The position numbers were made by a program, and so were the translations under genes. A model generated the notes under the pieces. The model was not told the DNA's origin. It made no database searches and saw only the letters and a list, made by a program, of their open reading frames with translations. Shown one piece after another: positions 1 to 8,639 of a DNA stretch of 47,444 bases; the stretch's first letter is position 1, and every line of letters starts with the position of its first letter. Where the stretch lies: assembly GCA_001769125.1 (NCBI GenBank), contig MEOG01000035.1, forward strand, positions 1 through 47,444, in the 5' to 3' direction. This DNA is from Bacteroidetes bacterium GWF2_35_48 (GTDB lineage: Bacteria; Bacteroidota; Bacteroidia; Bacteroidales; GWF2-35-48).

Positions 1-74
1 CAAATATGGAAGCTAATTTATTAACAATCAAATGTTTATAACTGCAAAACTGAAGTGAGAAATGTTAGTTAATA
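1..74. repeat. Terminal inverted repeat, left copy (74 bp)
   Basis: Bases 1-74 are the exact reverse complement of 47349-47422; I compared them base by base. Identity stops after base 74. A perfect match this long at both ends suggests that the contig ends inside a multi-copy sequence. Confidence 0.9.
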
Positions 75-76
75 CT

Positions 77-100
77 ATTAATCAGTGAATTAAATCTGTG
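77..100 (+). repeat. Dispersed intergenic repeat, copy 1
   Basis: These 24 bases match the reverse complement of 17506-17529 with one mismatch. The following bases (101-121) also resemble 17534-17558 in direct orientation. This looks like a diverged non-coding interspersed repeat. Confidence 0.6.
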
Positions 101-458
101 CTAATTCGTGAAATCGGTGGCAATTCAATAAAATGATACTTTTCGGAGTGAACTCAATGATATAATCATAATATTCCGGAAAAATATTTGTTTGAAATAA
201 AATTAATGCTAAGTGATTTTTTTGCACAAAAAGTAAGTGAGGCAATGGATAATTTTTGTAATGAAAATAAAGTTACAGAATAGGATTAACTTTCAATAAA
301 ACTGTTTTGCAGCATATTCTTCATTTGCAAACAATGGAACTACCTGAAAATATTGCGTTTTGATCCTTTATCAACAAAAACCCATCTCTTAAAAAATCCG
401 ATTTTAAAGTTTTACCACCTACATTTTATTTTACATTTGCAAAGAAAAATTTTAATAC
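101..458. other. Intergenic region upstream of rnfB
   Basis: With the two repeats to its left this makes a 458-base gene-free stretch. It holds a 15-base segment at 140-154 (TTTTCGGAGTGAACT) whose first 14 bases recur inverted at 21901-21914, and the candidate rnf promoter at 432-439. An open frame from 353 overlaps rnfB and has no family resemblance, so I do not call it. Confidence 0.5.
432..439 (+). promoter_or_regulatory. Candidate -7 box for the rnf operon
   Basis: TACATTTG fits the Bacteroidota -7 consensus TAnnTTTG and lies 19 bases before the rnfB ATG. I see no clear TTG at the -33 position, so this is a partial match. Confidence 0.4.
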
Positions 459-1328
459 ATGGGTACAGTAATATTATATTCGATAATTGTTCTTGCCGGA
501 ATAGCAGCAATATTTGCTGTTATTATCTATTTCGTAGGAGAAAAATTTAAGGTATTGGAAGATCCCCGGATTGATGAAATCCAGGACGTATTACCTGGCG
601 CAAACTGTGGTGGCTGTGGTAAAGCAGGATGTCGTGCATTTGCTGAAGCATTAGTAAAAGCAAACAGTTTTGAAGGTTTATTTTGTCCTGTCGGGGGAAA
701 TGATCTTAATAAAGCAATTGGTCCAATATTGGGTATTGTTGCAGTAGAAAAGGATCCGGAAATTGCGGTTGTACGTTGTGCCGGAACTAAAGTAAAAGCG
801 CCTGCAAAAGTTGAATTCGATGGTCCAAACACTTGCCTTTTTGCACACATGCTATATCAGGGAGAAAGCGGCTGCTCTTTCGGCTGTTTTGGGCTTGGCG
901 ACTGCGTTGTATCATGCCAGTTCGATGCAATTCAAATTGATGAAACAACCGGCTTGCCTGTTGTAAATGAGAAGTGCTGCGCTTGTGGAGCTTGTGTGAA
1001 AGCTTGCCCCAGAAGCATTATTGAACTTCGTAAAAAAGGTCCAAAAGATCGCAGAATATTTGTTTCATGCGTTAATAAAGAAAAAGGCGGTCCTGCTAAA
1101 AAAAATTGTGAAGTTGCATGCATCGGATGTAGTAAATGTGTTAAAGTATGCAAATTTGATGCAATTACAATTACAAATAATCTTGCATATATTGACTTTA
1201 ATAAATGTAAACTTTGTCGCAAATGTACTACTGAATGTCCAACAGGTGCAATTTGGGAACTTAATTTTCCTGAAAGAAAACCCAAAGCTGAACAGGAGTC
1301 GTCAGCAGAAGTAAAAACAGAAGCTTAA
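459..1328 (+). CDS. rnfB: Rnf complex subunit B, iron-sulfur protein
   Basis: RnfB is the soluble-domain electron carrier of the membrane Rnf complex (ferredoxin:NAD oxidoreductase) and probably accepts electrons from ferredoxin. The 289-residue product starts with one membrane helix (about residues 3-26). A Cys motif GANCGGCGKAGC follows near residue 48, typical of the RnfB 4Fe-4S domain. Further on are ferredoxin-type clusters: CCACGACVKACP, CIGCSKCVKVC and CKLCRKCTTECP. It is the first gene of a tightly packed rnfBCDGEA operon, with 22 bases to rnfC. The start at 459 places the helix directly at the N-terminus. The family assignment is firm; the coupling ion (H+ or Na+) cannot be read from this gene. 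Confidence 0.95.
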   Translation: MGTVILYSIIVLAGIAAIFAVIIYFVGEKFKVLEDPRIDEIQDVLPGANCGGCGKAGCRAFAEALVKANSFEGLFCPVGGNDLNKAIGPILGIVAVEKDPEIAVVRCAGTKVKAPAKVEFDGPNTCLFAHMLYQGESGCSFGCFGLGDCVVSCQFDAIQIDETTGLPVVNEKCCACGACVKACPRSIIELRKKGPKDRRIFVSCVNKEKGGPAKKNCEVACIGCSKCVKVCKFDAITITNNLAYIDFNKCKLCRKCTTECPTGAIWELNFPERKPKAEQESSAEVKTEA

Positions 1329-1350
1329 TAATTAATTAAAATAGGAAGCA

Positions 1351-2673
1351 ATGCTAAAAACCTTTAATATAGGTGGAGTTCATCCTGAAGAAAATAAGCT
1401 TTCAGCCAATGCCCCTATTGAAATACTCCCTTATCCGAAAACAATGATTATTCCGGTTGCGCAATCTCTTGGTGCGCCTTCGATTCCGGTTGTGGAAAAA
1501 GGAGCTAAAGTAAAAACAGGTCAACTGATTGCAAAAGGTGAAGGATTTATTGCCTCAAATATTCATTCTCCTGTTACAGGAACTGTAACGAAAATTGATG
1601 ATGCTCTTGATTCATCGGGCTATAAGAGAAAAGCCATCTTTATTGATGTTGATGCAGAAGAATGGGAAGAAGGAATTGATACTTCCGCTGACCTGAAAAA
1701 AGAAATTACACTTTCTTCTGAAGAAATTGTCAATAAAATCAAAGAAAAAGGCATCGTGGGATTGGGAGGAGCAACATTTCCCTCTCATGTAAAAATGATG
1801 GTTCCACAGGGGAAAAAAGCGGAAGTTCTCATCATTAACGCTGTAGAATGTGAGCCTTACCTCACTTCCGACCATCGTTTGATGCTTGAAAAAGCTGACG
1901 AAATTATGGTGGGTGTCAGCATCATTATGAAAGCCCTGAATGTAACCAGAGCTATTATTGGTATTGAAAACAACAAGCCCGATGCCATTGCGCACCTATC
2001 CAAGATTGCAGCAAATTTCAAAGGCATTGAAGTCGTGGCGCTGAAAGTAAAATATCCTCAGGGAGCAGAAAAGCAACTTATCAAAGCTGCCATAAACCGT
2101 GAAGTTCCTTCCGGGAAATTACCCATTGAAGTAGGTGCAGTTGTTCAAAATGTCGGAACTGCATTCGCTGTTTATGAAGCCGTCCAAAAAAATAAACCTC
2201 TTATTGAAAGAGTGGTTACAATTACAGGAAAAGGACTAAAAAAGCCTTCAAACCTGATGGTTCGTATCGGCACGCCTGTTACTCTTCTTATTGAACATGC
2301 CGGCGGAATGCCTGAAAAAACAGGAAAAGTTATCAACGGTGGACCTATGATGGGCAAGGCGCTCAATTCTGTTGATGTACCTGTTGTTAAAGGAACATCA
2401 GGAATTGTTGTTGTTCAGGATGAAGAAACTAAAAGAGAAGAAGTATATAATTGTATCCGCTGCGGGAAATGTGTTTCTGTTTGTCCTATGGGATTAGAGC
2501 CCTACCTGCTTGCCGTTGTTTCTGAACAGGAAAAGTTAGAGGAAGCTGAAAAAGATAGAATAATGGATTGCATGGAGTGTGGCTCATGCCATTATACATG
2601 TCCATCAGGTCGTCCGCTTTTGGACTATCTACGCGTGGGTAAAAATAAAATAATGAGATCAAGAAAGAAATAA
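1351..2673 (+). CDS. rnfC: Rnf complex subunit C
   Basis: RnfC is the peripheral subunit thought to carry the NADH/FMN site and two 4Fe-4S clusters. The product has 440 residues. The N-terminal part looks like a biotinyl/lipoyl-like fold (KVKTGQLIAKGEGFIASNIH). A Gly-rich nucleotide-binding region lies near residue 140 (GIVGLGGATFPSH), and two cluster motifs lie near the C-terminus: CIRCGKCVSVCP and CMECGSCHYTCP. It ends one base before the rnfD start, which implies translational coupling. It is shorter than proteobacterial RnfC because it lacks the long Ala/Lys-rich tail; that is normal for this phylum. Confidence 0.95.
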   Translation: MLKTFNIGGVHPEENKLSANAPIEILPYPKTMIIPVAQSLGAPSIPVVEKGAKVKTGQLIAKGEGFIASNIHSPVTGTVTKIDDALDSSGYKRKAIFIDVDAEEWEEGIDTSADLKKEITLSSEEIVNKIKEKGIVGLGGATFPSHVKMMVPQGKKAEVLIINAVECEPYLTSDHRLMLEKADEIMVGVSIIMKALNVTRAIIGIENNKPDAIAHLSKIAANFKGIEVVALKVKYPQGAEKQLIKAAINREVPSGKLPIEVGAVVQNVGTAFAVYEAVQKNKPLIERVVTITGKGLKKPSNLMVRIGTPVTLLIEHAGGMPEKTGKVINGGPMMGKALNSVDVPVVKGTSGIVVVQDEETKREEVYNCIRCGKCVSVCPMGLEPYLLAVVSEQEKLEEAEKDRIMDCMECGSCHYTCPSGRPLLDYLRVGKNKIMRSRKK

Positions 2674-2674
2674 A

Positions 2675-3679
2675 ATGGGAATATTAACTGTATCTGGGTC
2701 GCCGCATGTTCACGGTAAACAGGATGTAAAAAAAATTATGAGGGGAGTGATAATAGCACTAATCCCTGCAATGCTGGTTTCATTCTGGTTTTTCGGAATT
2801 GGAGCTATTGTGCTCACTTTAACAGCTGTGGCATCTTGTATGTTATTCGAATTTCTTATTCAGAAATATTTTTTAAAAGGAAAAGTAACTATCACAGATG
2901 GTTCTGCAATAATTACAGGCTTACTTCTGGCTTTTAATGTGCCAAGCAGCCTCCCAATATGGCAAATGATAATAGGAAGTTTTGTTGCTATAGCTATTGC
3001 AAAAATGACCTATGGAGGCTTGGGTAAAAATCCATTTAACCCTGCTTTAGTGGGTCGTGTTTTTTTATTGATTTCGTTTCCTGTAGACATGACAACTTGG
3101 CCAATACCACATGCTATTTTCAGCACTGCTCCGGTTGCTGATGCCATCACAGGACCTACCGCTTTAGGAGTAGTAAAAGAAGGTCTAATGAAAGGGGAAA
3201 GTCTTTCTCAACTTATGAGTAATGTTCCTTCTTATACAGACATGTTCATTGGTAATATAGGAGGTTCATTAGGAGAAATTTCCGGTCTCGCTATTATATT
3301 AGGCGGTATTTATATGCTGATTCGCAAAATTATCACTTGGCATATTCCGGCTACCTTTATTGGTTCTACTGTAATTTTTACTGGAATTCTTTGGCTTATT
3401 AATCCTGAAAAATTTGCTGATCCTGTTTTTCATGTACTAGCCGGAGGTTTGTTGTTGGGTGCCTTATTTATGGCAACAGATATGGTAACATCTCCTATGT
3501 CTGCAAAGGGTATGATTATTTTCGGTGTCGGGTGCGGTGTGTTAACGGTTCTGATACGTACTTGGGGAGCTTATCCTGAAGGCGTCTCTTTTGCAATCCT
3601 TTTAATGAACGTTTGCACCCCATTAATTAATAAAGCATTTAAACCTAAAAAATTTGGGGAGGTAGTTAAGAATGGCTAA
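2675..3679 (+). CDS. rnfD: Rnf complex subunit D, membrane flavoprotein
   Basis: RnfD is an integral membrane subunit of the NqrB/RnfD family that carries a covalently bound FMN. The 334-residue product is mostly hydrophobic helices. The segment DAITGPTALG (residues 156-165) contains the Thr region where FMN is attached in this family. The conserved KMTYGGLGKNPFNPALVGR stretch (about 110-128) is typical of NqrB/RnfD. Its end overlaps the rnfG start by 8 bases. Flavinylation normally needs ApbE, which is not encoded in this window. Confidence 0.95.
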   Translation: MGILTVSGSPHVHGKQDVKKIMRGVIIALIPAMLVSFWFFGIGAIVLTLTAVASCMLFEFLIQKYFLKGKVTITDGSAIITGLLLAFNVPSSLPIWQMIIGSFVAIAIAKMTYGGLGKNPFNPALVGRVFLLISFPVDMTTWPIPHAIFSTAPVADAITGPTALGVVKEGLMKGESLSQLMSNVPSYTDMFIGNIGGSLGEISGLAIILGGIYMLIRKIITWHIPATFIGSTVIFTGILWLINPEKFADPVFHVLAGGLLLGALFMATDMVTSPMSAKGMIIFGVGCGVLTVLIRTWGAYPEGVSFAILLMNVCTPLINKAFKPKKFGEVVKNG

Positions 3680-4232
3680 AATAAAATCAAATATTAAAAA
3701 CATGGTGCTTTCATTATCAGCGGTTTCTGTTGCAATGGGTGCAGCTTTAGGATTTGTTTACGTTAAAACAAAAGAGCCAATTGAAAAAGCGAAAATTCAA
3801 AAAGAAATTGATGCTATTTCTACTGTTGTACCTAAATTTGACAACAACCCTAAAGCAGAACAATATACATCAGAGGGCTTGGCATTATATCCAGCAAAAG
3901 TAAATGGTCAAATTGTGGGAACTGCAATAAAAACCACTACAGAAAAAGGCTTCAGTGGGCATATTGCAATCATGGTAGGTATGCTTCCCGATGGAACTAT
4001 AAATACGTTTACTGTGCTTGACCAGAAAGAAACACCTGGACTTGGAACAAAAATGTCAGAACCGAAGTTTAAAGATCAGTTTTCAAAAAAAAATCCATCA
4101 GAATTTAAATTAATCGTTAAAAAAGATGGAGGAGACGTAGACGCTATTACAGCTTCTACAATAACAAGCAGAGCTGTTTGCGAAGCCTTACAAAAAGCAG
4201 CAGATGCATACCAGAAAGGAGGAAAAAAATGA
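3672..4232 (+). CDS. rnfG: Rnf complex subunit G, covalent FMN protein
   Basis: RnfG is a membrane-anchored, externally facing flavoprotein that relays electrons within Rnf. The 186-residue product has one N-terminal helix (about residues 11-31) and an FMN-binding domain. The flavinylation motif appears as DAITASTITS (157-166). It matches the usual D-x-x-T-G-A-T-x-T pattern with Ala-Ser in place of Gly-Ala, so Thr163 is the likely FMN attachment site. The conserved QKETPGLGTKMSEP (118-131) supports the family. It overlaps rnfD at the 5' end and rnfE at the 3' end (ATGA). Confidence 0.94.
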   Translation: MAKIKSNIKNMVLSLSAVSVAMGAALGFVYVKTKEPIEKAKIQKEIDAISTVVPKFDNNPKAEQYTSEGLALYPAKVNGQIVGTAIKTTTEKGFSGHIAIMVGMLPDGTINTFTVLDQKETPGLGTKMSEPKFKDQFSKKNPSEFKLIVKKDGGDVDAITASTITSRAVCEALQKAADAYQKGGKK

Positions 4233-4825
4233 GCTTGTTTAAACATTTTACGAATGGTTTATTAAAAGAAAACCCATCTTTTGTTTTAGTCCTTGGTACA
4301 TGCCCTGCTTTGGCAGTTACAACATCAGGGATAAATGGTTTGGGCATGGGAGCTGCAACTACATTTGTTTTGATATGTTCTAATGTAATTATATCACTTT
4401 TAAAAAATTACATTCCAGACAAAGTTCGTATTCCTGCTTTTATTGTAATTATTGCGACTTTTGTTACGATCGTTGACTTAGTTATGCAAGCATACGTTCC
4501 GGATTTATATAAAGCATTGGGTGTTTTCATTCCCTTAATTGTTGTTAACTGCATTATATTAGGTCGCGCTGAAGCATTTGCTCAAAAAAATTCTGTACCT
4601 GCTGCATTAATTGATGGAATTGGAATGGGGATAGGATTTACACTTGCAATAACAATTATGGGTTCAATAAGAGAAATTCTTGGGAATGGTTCTATTTTTG
4701 ATATCAAATTTTTAAGTGATAATGCAAAAACCGTATTAATTTTTATTATGCCTCCGGGTGCTTTTATTACTTATGGATATCTTATTGCAATTTTTAACCG
4801 TATTAAACAAAAATATAATATCTAA
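4229..4825 (+). CDS. rnfE: Rnf complex subunit E, membrane protein
   Basis: RnfE is one of the two homologous six-helix subunits (RnfA/RnfE) thought to bind an intramembrane iron-sulfur cluster between them. The open frame extends upstream to 4178, but the ATG at 4229 is the better start. It overlaps the rnfG stop as ATGA and is preceded by AGAAAGGAGG (4213-4222), a rare clear Shine-Dalgarno in this window. The resulting 198 residues match the family length. Conserved signatures are NPSFVLVLGTCPALAVTT near the start and GIGMGIGFTLAITIMGSIRE later. Confidence 0.94.
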   Translation: MSLFKHFTNGLLKENPSFVLVLGTCPALAVTTSGINGLGMGAATTFVLICSNVIISLLKNYIPDKVRIPAFIVIIATFVTIVDLVMQAYVPDLYKALGVFIPLIVVNCIILGRAEAFAQKNSVPAALIDGIGMGIGFTLAITIMGSIREILGNGSIFDIKFLSDNAKTVLIFIMPPGAFITYGYLIAIFNRIKQKYNI

Positions 4826-4828
4826 ATT

Positions 4829-5404
4829 ATGGAATACTTTAGCATAATTATACTAGCATTATTTGTAAACAATGTTGTATTAGCTCAATTTCTTGGGATA
4901 TGTCCATTTCTAGGTGTTTCTCAAAAAACAACAACAGCCTTGGGTATGGGTGGAGCCGTTATTTTTGTTATGACTTTGGCTAATATTGTAACGTATTTAA
5001 TTCAAAATTTTATTCTCATCCCAATGGACGTTGAATTTTTACGTACAATCACTTTTATTCTTGTTGTTGCTTCCCTTGTTCAAATAGTTGAAATTATTTT
5101 AAAAAAAGCAACTCCTTCTTTATATCAGGCTTTAGGAATATATCTTCCCCTTATAACAACGAATTGTGCTGTTCTTGGTATAACAATTTTGGCTGTACAG
5201 AAAGATTATAATATAGTTATAAGTGCTATTTATGCTGCATCTACTGCTGCTGGTTTTACTATTGCTATGGTTTTAATGGCAGGCATTAGAGAACAATTAG
5301 AACTAACAGGATATCCTAAGGCAATGAAAGGATTTCCAATATCGTTAGTTACTGCAGGTTTATTGGCTCTTGCTTTTATGGGTTTTGCGGGTCTTGTAAA
5401 ATAA
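4829..5404 (+). CDS. rnfA: Rnf complex subunit A, membrane protein
   Basis: RnfA is the six-helix partner of RnfE in the Rnf membrane core. The product has 191 residues, the usual length. Its N-terminal signature NNVVLAQFLGICPFLGVS and the later LITTNCAVLG and AAGFTIAMVLMAGIREQ are hallmarks of RnfA/NqrE; the Cys residues in these motifs are candidate cluster ligands. It starts 3 bases after rnfE, is the last gene of the operon, and is followed at once by a strong terminator. Confidence 0.95.
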   Translation: MEYFSIIILALFVNNVVLAQFLGICPFLGVSQKTTTALGMGGAVIFVMTLANIVTYLIQNFILIPMDVEFLRTITFILVVASLVQIVEIILKKATPSLYQALGIYLPLITTNCAVLGITILAVQKDYNIVISAIYAASTAAGFTIAMVLMAGIREQLELTGYPKAMKGFPISLVTAGLLALAFMGFAGLVK

Positions 5405-5420
5405 GTTTTTAAAAGAGTAA

Positions 5421-5455
5421 AAAAAAAGTTCTGCCTCAAGCAGAACTTTTTTTTT
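5421..5455 (+). terminator. Rho-independent terminator of the rnf operon
   Basis: GTTCTGC pairs with GCAGAAC around a CTCAA loop, extended by a run of As before and nine Ts after. It sits 17 bases after the rnfA stop. Confidence 0.9.
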
Positions 5456-5517
5456 ATTGTGGCTGTAACTTTTTTATTAATTCATACGTCTCATTACTAA
5501 ATTTAATATTTAAAGTT

Positions 5518-6237
5518 ATGACACATTTTAAAATCTTTTTTATGATTGTTTTTTGTTCAATAATCTTAGGAACAAATGCCTGTATTAATATTGAAACCAT
5601 TGAAGGCAGTGGAAAAGTAATAACCGAAAATCGCGATTTAAAAGGTTTTAAAGGAATCAAAGCCAGTTCCGGACTGATGGTTTATATTTCACAGGGAGAT
5701 ACTGAAAAAGTAGAAATCAAGGCCGATGATAACATTGTAAAGCTTATCAAAACAGAGGTTAAGGGAGATATGCTTTATATCACTTGTGAGAAAAATTTAA
5801 AAAACACAAAATCACGGAATATATATATTACAGCAAAAGAAATAAATTCTATTGAAGGCAGTGCCGGAGTGGAAATAAAGACTACGAATCAAATAAAATC
5901 AAAAGCAATAAGCCTTTCTTCTTCGAGTGGTGCCTCTGTAATTGTAGAAATAGAAAGCGCAGCCGCAAAATGCAAAACAAGCAGTGGAGCTACATTAATA
6001 GTTTCAGGAAAAACAATAGCTTCTTTTATACAGTCGAGCAGTGGAAGTAGTTTTAATGGTTTTGAACTGGAATGTGAAACTTCAGATGCAGAAGCTTCAA
6101 GTGGATCAACAATTAACATATTTGCAAATAAAGCTATTACTGCAAAAGCTTCAAGTGGCGCTAGTGTTTTGTATAAAGGAAGCCCCGATGCTGTTACTAA
6201 AAAAGCAAGTTCCGGTGGCAGCATAAAAGGAATTTAG
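5518..6237 (+). CDS. Head-GIN domain (DUF2807) lipoprotein
   Basis: The 239-residue product has a lipoprotein signal: a hydrophobic N-terminus ending in LGTNAC, so Cys22 is the likely lipidated residue. The rest is a repetitive beta-helix of the 'putative auto-transporter adhesin, head GIN' family (DUF2807). The motif SSG recurs (SSGASVIVE, TSSGATLIVSG, SSGSSFNG, ASSGSTINI, ASSGASVLY, ASSGGSI), one per helical turn. The family is common in Bacteroidota and its function is unknown; surface exposure is likely. It stands alone between the rnf terminator and iorA. Confidence 0.85.
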   Translation: MTHFKIFFMIVFCSIILGTNACINIETIEGSGKVITENRDLKGFKGIKASSGLMVYISQGDTEKVEIKADDNIVKLIKTEVKGDMLYITCEKNLKNTKSRNIYITAKEINSIEGSAGVEIKTTNQIKSKAISLSSSSGASVIVEIESAAAKCKTSSGATLIVSGKTIASFIQSSSGSSFNGFELECETSDAEASSGSTINIFANKAITAKASSGASVLYKGSPDAVTKKASSGGSIKGI

Positions 6238-6278
6238 TTTATGTTTTATAAAACATTAGGATTTTGCAATTATTTTTT

Positions 6279-6286
6279 TAGTTTTG
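6279..6286 (+). promoter_or_regulatory. Candidate -7 box for iorAB
   Basis: TAGTTTTG fits TAnnTTTG. If used, transcription would begin near 6293, which rules out the upstream ATG at 6284 and supports the iorA start at 6317. No TTG lies at the ideal -33 distance. Confidence 0.35.
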
Positions 6287-6316
6287 AAAACAGAGACAAA
6301 ACTAAAATTATATATC

Positions 6317-7915
6317 ATGCAAAAATTATTATTATTAGGAGATGAAGCAATAGCACAGGGCGCAATTGACGGTGGAATATCCGGAATATATGCTTATCCC
6401 GGAACTCCTTCAACAGAGATAACAGAATATGTACAGCATTCAAAACAGGCGAAAGATCTAAAAATTCACAGCCAGTGGGCTACCAACGAGAAAACAGCCT
6501 ACGAATGTGCGCTTGGAATGTCTTATGCAGGAAAAAGAGTCATTACTTGCATGAAGCATGTTGGATTAAATGTTGCTGCCGATGCTTTTATAAACTCAGC
6601 AATTACAGGCGTAAATGGAGGTCTTATCGTAGTTAGCGCAGACGACCCTTCTATGCACTCTTCACAGAACGAGCAGGATTCAAGGTTTTATGGAAAATTT
6701 GCTTTGATACCCGTTCTTGAACCGGCAAATCAACAGGAAGCTTACGATATGACTTATGATGGGCTTGACTTTTCAGAAAAATACGGAGTTCCTGTAATGC
6801 TTCGCCTCACAACAAGGCTCGCGCATTCACGCTCCAGCATTGAAATAAAAGAAACCAAAAAACAAAATGATTTAAAACTTCCCGGTAATCCTACTCAATT
6901 TGTCCTCCTTCCATCTATAGCCAGAAAACAATACAAAAACTTATTGGAAAAACAGGCTGCATTTGAAGAGGAATCAGATAAATCTAAATATAATTTTTAT
7001 GTGGAAGGAACAGATAAAAGCTTAGGGATTATCGCATGCGGACTTGCTTTCAATTATCTTTCAGAAAATTTTTCAGGCAGCAAATGTCCTTATCCGATAG
7101 TAAAGATAGGGCAATATCCTCTGCCCAGAAAAAAAATCGAACGGCTTTTTGCTGAATGTAAAGAAGTTTTGGTTCTGGAAGACGGATATCCCATGATTGA
7201 AGAACTTCTCAAAGGTTATCTAAATAAAGAAAAAGTGAAAGGTAGGTTAGATGGCACTGTTCCTCGCGATGGAGAGCTTGATCCGAATATTGTTGCTAAA
7301 GCATTGGGTCTTCCGAATACTGTTTTAAATGAAATTCCTTCTATTGTAAAAAACCGTCCACCCTCTATGTGTAACGGCTGTAGTCATATTGATGTATATA
7401 ATGCGTTGAATGAAGCTATAAAAGAATATGGAGCAGGAAGAGTTTTTTCAGATATCGGATGCTACACACTCGGCGCATTGCCACCTTTTAATGCTATAAA
7501 TTCCTGTGTAGATATGGGCGCTTCTATTACGATGGCTAAAGGCGCTGCTGATGCTGGTTTGGTGCCTTCCGTTTGTATTCTTGGGGATTCAACTTTTACG
7601 CATGGTGGTATGACCGGATTGCTCGACTGCCTCAGAGACAATTCTCCTGTTACTATTATAATTTCTGATAATTATACAACTGCAATGACAGGTGGACAGG
7701 ATTCAGCAGGAACTCAGAAATTAGATAAAATATGTATCGGACTCGGCGTGGAACCCTCACATGTCAGAATTATGAATCCTCTAAAAAAACACCATGAAGA
7801 AAATGTGAAAATTTTAAAAGAAGAATTTGCCTATAATGGTGTTTCTGTTATTATTCCTCAAAGGGAATGTATTCAAACGGCTGCAAGAAGTGCAAGGGAA
7901 AAACGTTCACAATAA
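6317..7915 (+). CDS. iorA: Indolepyruvate ferredoxin oxidoreductase, alpha subunit
   Basis: IorA, with IorB, oxidatively decarboxylates aryl-pyruvates such as indolepyruvate to aryl-acetyl-CoA and reduces ferredoxin. An ATG at 6284 is possible, but the family begins with the MQKLLLLGDEAIAQG motif at 6317, giving 532 residues. The N-terminal pyrimidine domain shows YAYPGTPSTEITEY. The TPP domain shows PSMCNGCSHIDVYN and GDSTFTHGGMTGLLDC followed by SDNYTTAMTGGQDS. The protein ends just after the TPP domain (PQRECIQTAARS) with no C-terminal ferredoxin-type cluster domain, unlike the longer archaeal enzymes. It is 26 bases upstream of iorB. Confidence 0.93.
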   Translation: MQKLLLLGDEAIAQGAIDGGISGIYAYPGTPSTEITEYVQHSKQAKDLKIHSQWATNEKTAYECALGMSYAGKRVITCMKHVGLNVAADAFINSAITGVNGGLIVVSADDPSMHSSQNEQDSRFYGKFALIPVLEPANQQEAYDMTYDGLDFSEKYGVPVMLRLTTRLAHSRSSIEIKETKKQNDLKLPGNPTQFVLLPSIARKQYKNLLEKQAAFEEESDKSKYNFYVEGTDKSLGIIACGLAFNYLSENFSGSKCPYPIVKIGQYPLPRKKIERLFAECKEVLVLEDGYPMIEELLKGYLNKEKVKGRLDGTVPRDGELDPNIVAKALGLPNTVLNEIPSIVKNRPPSMCNGCSHIDVYNALNEAIKEYGAGRVFSDIGCYTLGALPPFNAINSCVDMGASITMAKGAADAGLVPSVCILGDSTFTHGGMTGLLDCLRDNSPVTIIISDNYTTAMTGGQDSAGTQKLDKICIGLGVEPSHVRIMNPLKKHHEENVKILKEEFAYNGVSVIIPQRECIQTAARSAREKRSQ

Positions 7916-7941
7916 ATTGTTCAAATTTAAAATCAGAAAAA

Positions 7942-8523
7942 ATGAAAACAGATATTATATTAGCAGGAGTAGGCGGACAAGGAATAATTTCCATTGCAGC
8001 CACAATTGGCATGGCGTCGTTAAAAAATAATTTATATTTTAAACAGGCCGAAGTCCATGGCATGAGCCAAAGAGGAGGCGCTGTGCAGTCGCATTTCCGC
8101 TTATCAGATAAAGAAATCGCTTCAGACCTTATTCCTATGGGCAGTGCAGATATTATTCTTTCTGTAGAACCTATGGAGTCATTAAGGTATCTCCCTTTTT
8201 TGAGTGAAACAGGCTGGTTGGTTACAAATACCCGCCCTTATGTGAATATTCCGAATTATCCGGAGCTCGCTGAAATTATTAAAGAAATTGAAAAACATCC
8301 GAATCATATTGCTTTGGATGCAGATCAGATTGCACAAGATATTGGCGCTGCACGTTCCTCCAATATTGTGATGTTGGGAGCTGCTTCTCCTTTTATTCAG
8401 ATGCCATTTGAAAGCCTTGAAGAAGGGATTCGTAAAATTTTTGGCAGTAAGGGAGAAGATGTTGTCAACGCCAACCTAAAAGCGCTGCACGCAGGAAAGC
8501 AATTTTCGGATTCAAAAAAATAG
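7942..8523 (+). CDS. iorB: Indolepyruvate ferredoxin oxidoreductase, beta subunit
   Basis: IorB is the gamma-type (CoA-handling) subunit paired with IorA. The open frame runs upstream to 7867, but homologues start at MKTDIILAGVGGQGI, so the ATG at 7942 is chosen, giving 193 residues. The GVGGQGI motif and the AEVHGMSQRGGAVQSH segment are diagnostic of 2-oxoacid:acceptor oxidoreductase gamma subunits. It follows iorA by 26 bases and ends at a terminator. Reduced ferredoxin from this pair could feed the Rnf complex encoded just upstream. Confidence 0.93.
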   Translation: MKTDIILAGVGGQGIISIAATIGMASLKNNLYFKQAEVHGMSQRGGAVQSHFRLSDKEIASDLIPMGSADIILSVEPMESLRYLPFLSETGWLVTNTRPYVNIPNYPELAEIIKEIEKHPNHIALDADQIAQDIGAARSSNIVMLGAASPFIQMPFESLEEGIRKIFGSKGEDVVNANLKALHAGKQFSDSKK

Positions 8524-8529
8524 AGTATC

Positions 8530-8553
8530 AAAAGCAGGGAAACCTGCTTTTTT
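8530..8553 (+). terminator. Terminator after iorAB
   Basis: AAAGCAGG pairs with CCTGCTTT around a GAAA tetraloop, followed by further Ts. Confidence 0.88.
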
Positions 8554-8564
8554 GTTTATGCAAT

Positions 8565-8611
8565 CCTGTGAGGTATGAGCGCTGGCAAGTGCGCATGAAT
8601 ATCCTCACAGG
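8565..8611. repeat. Nested inverted repeat
   Basis: Outer arms CCTGTGAGG (8565-8573) and CCTCACAGG (8603-8611) enclose inner GCGC arms (8579-8582, 8591-8594). The form is that of a REP-like hairpin. I see no second copy in the window. Confidence 0.6.
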
Positions 8612-8639
8612 TTTGCGGAAGTGGAAAAAAATAAAATAA

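Noticed and set aside
353-550. 65-residue open frame before and into rnfB
   Set aside because: It overlaps the rnfB start in another frame, has an unlikely composition and covers the candidate promoter.
4178-4228. Longer N-terminus for rnfE
   Set aside because: The extension lies inside rnfG; the ATG at 4229 has a good Shine-Dalgarno and fits the family start.
5889-6224. Minus-strand frame opposite the head-GIN gene
   Set aside because: Shadow frame produced by the repetitive Ser-rich coding sequence of the true gene.
6284-6316. Longer N-terminus for iorA
   Set aside because: It overlaps the TAGTTTTG -7 box and is not part of the family sequence.
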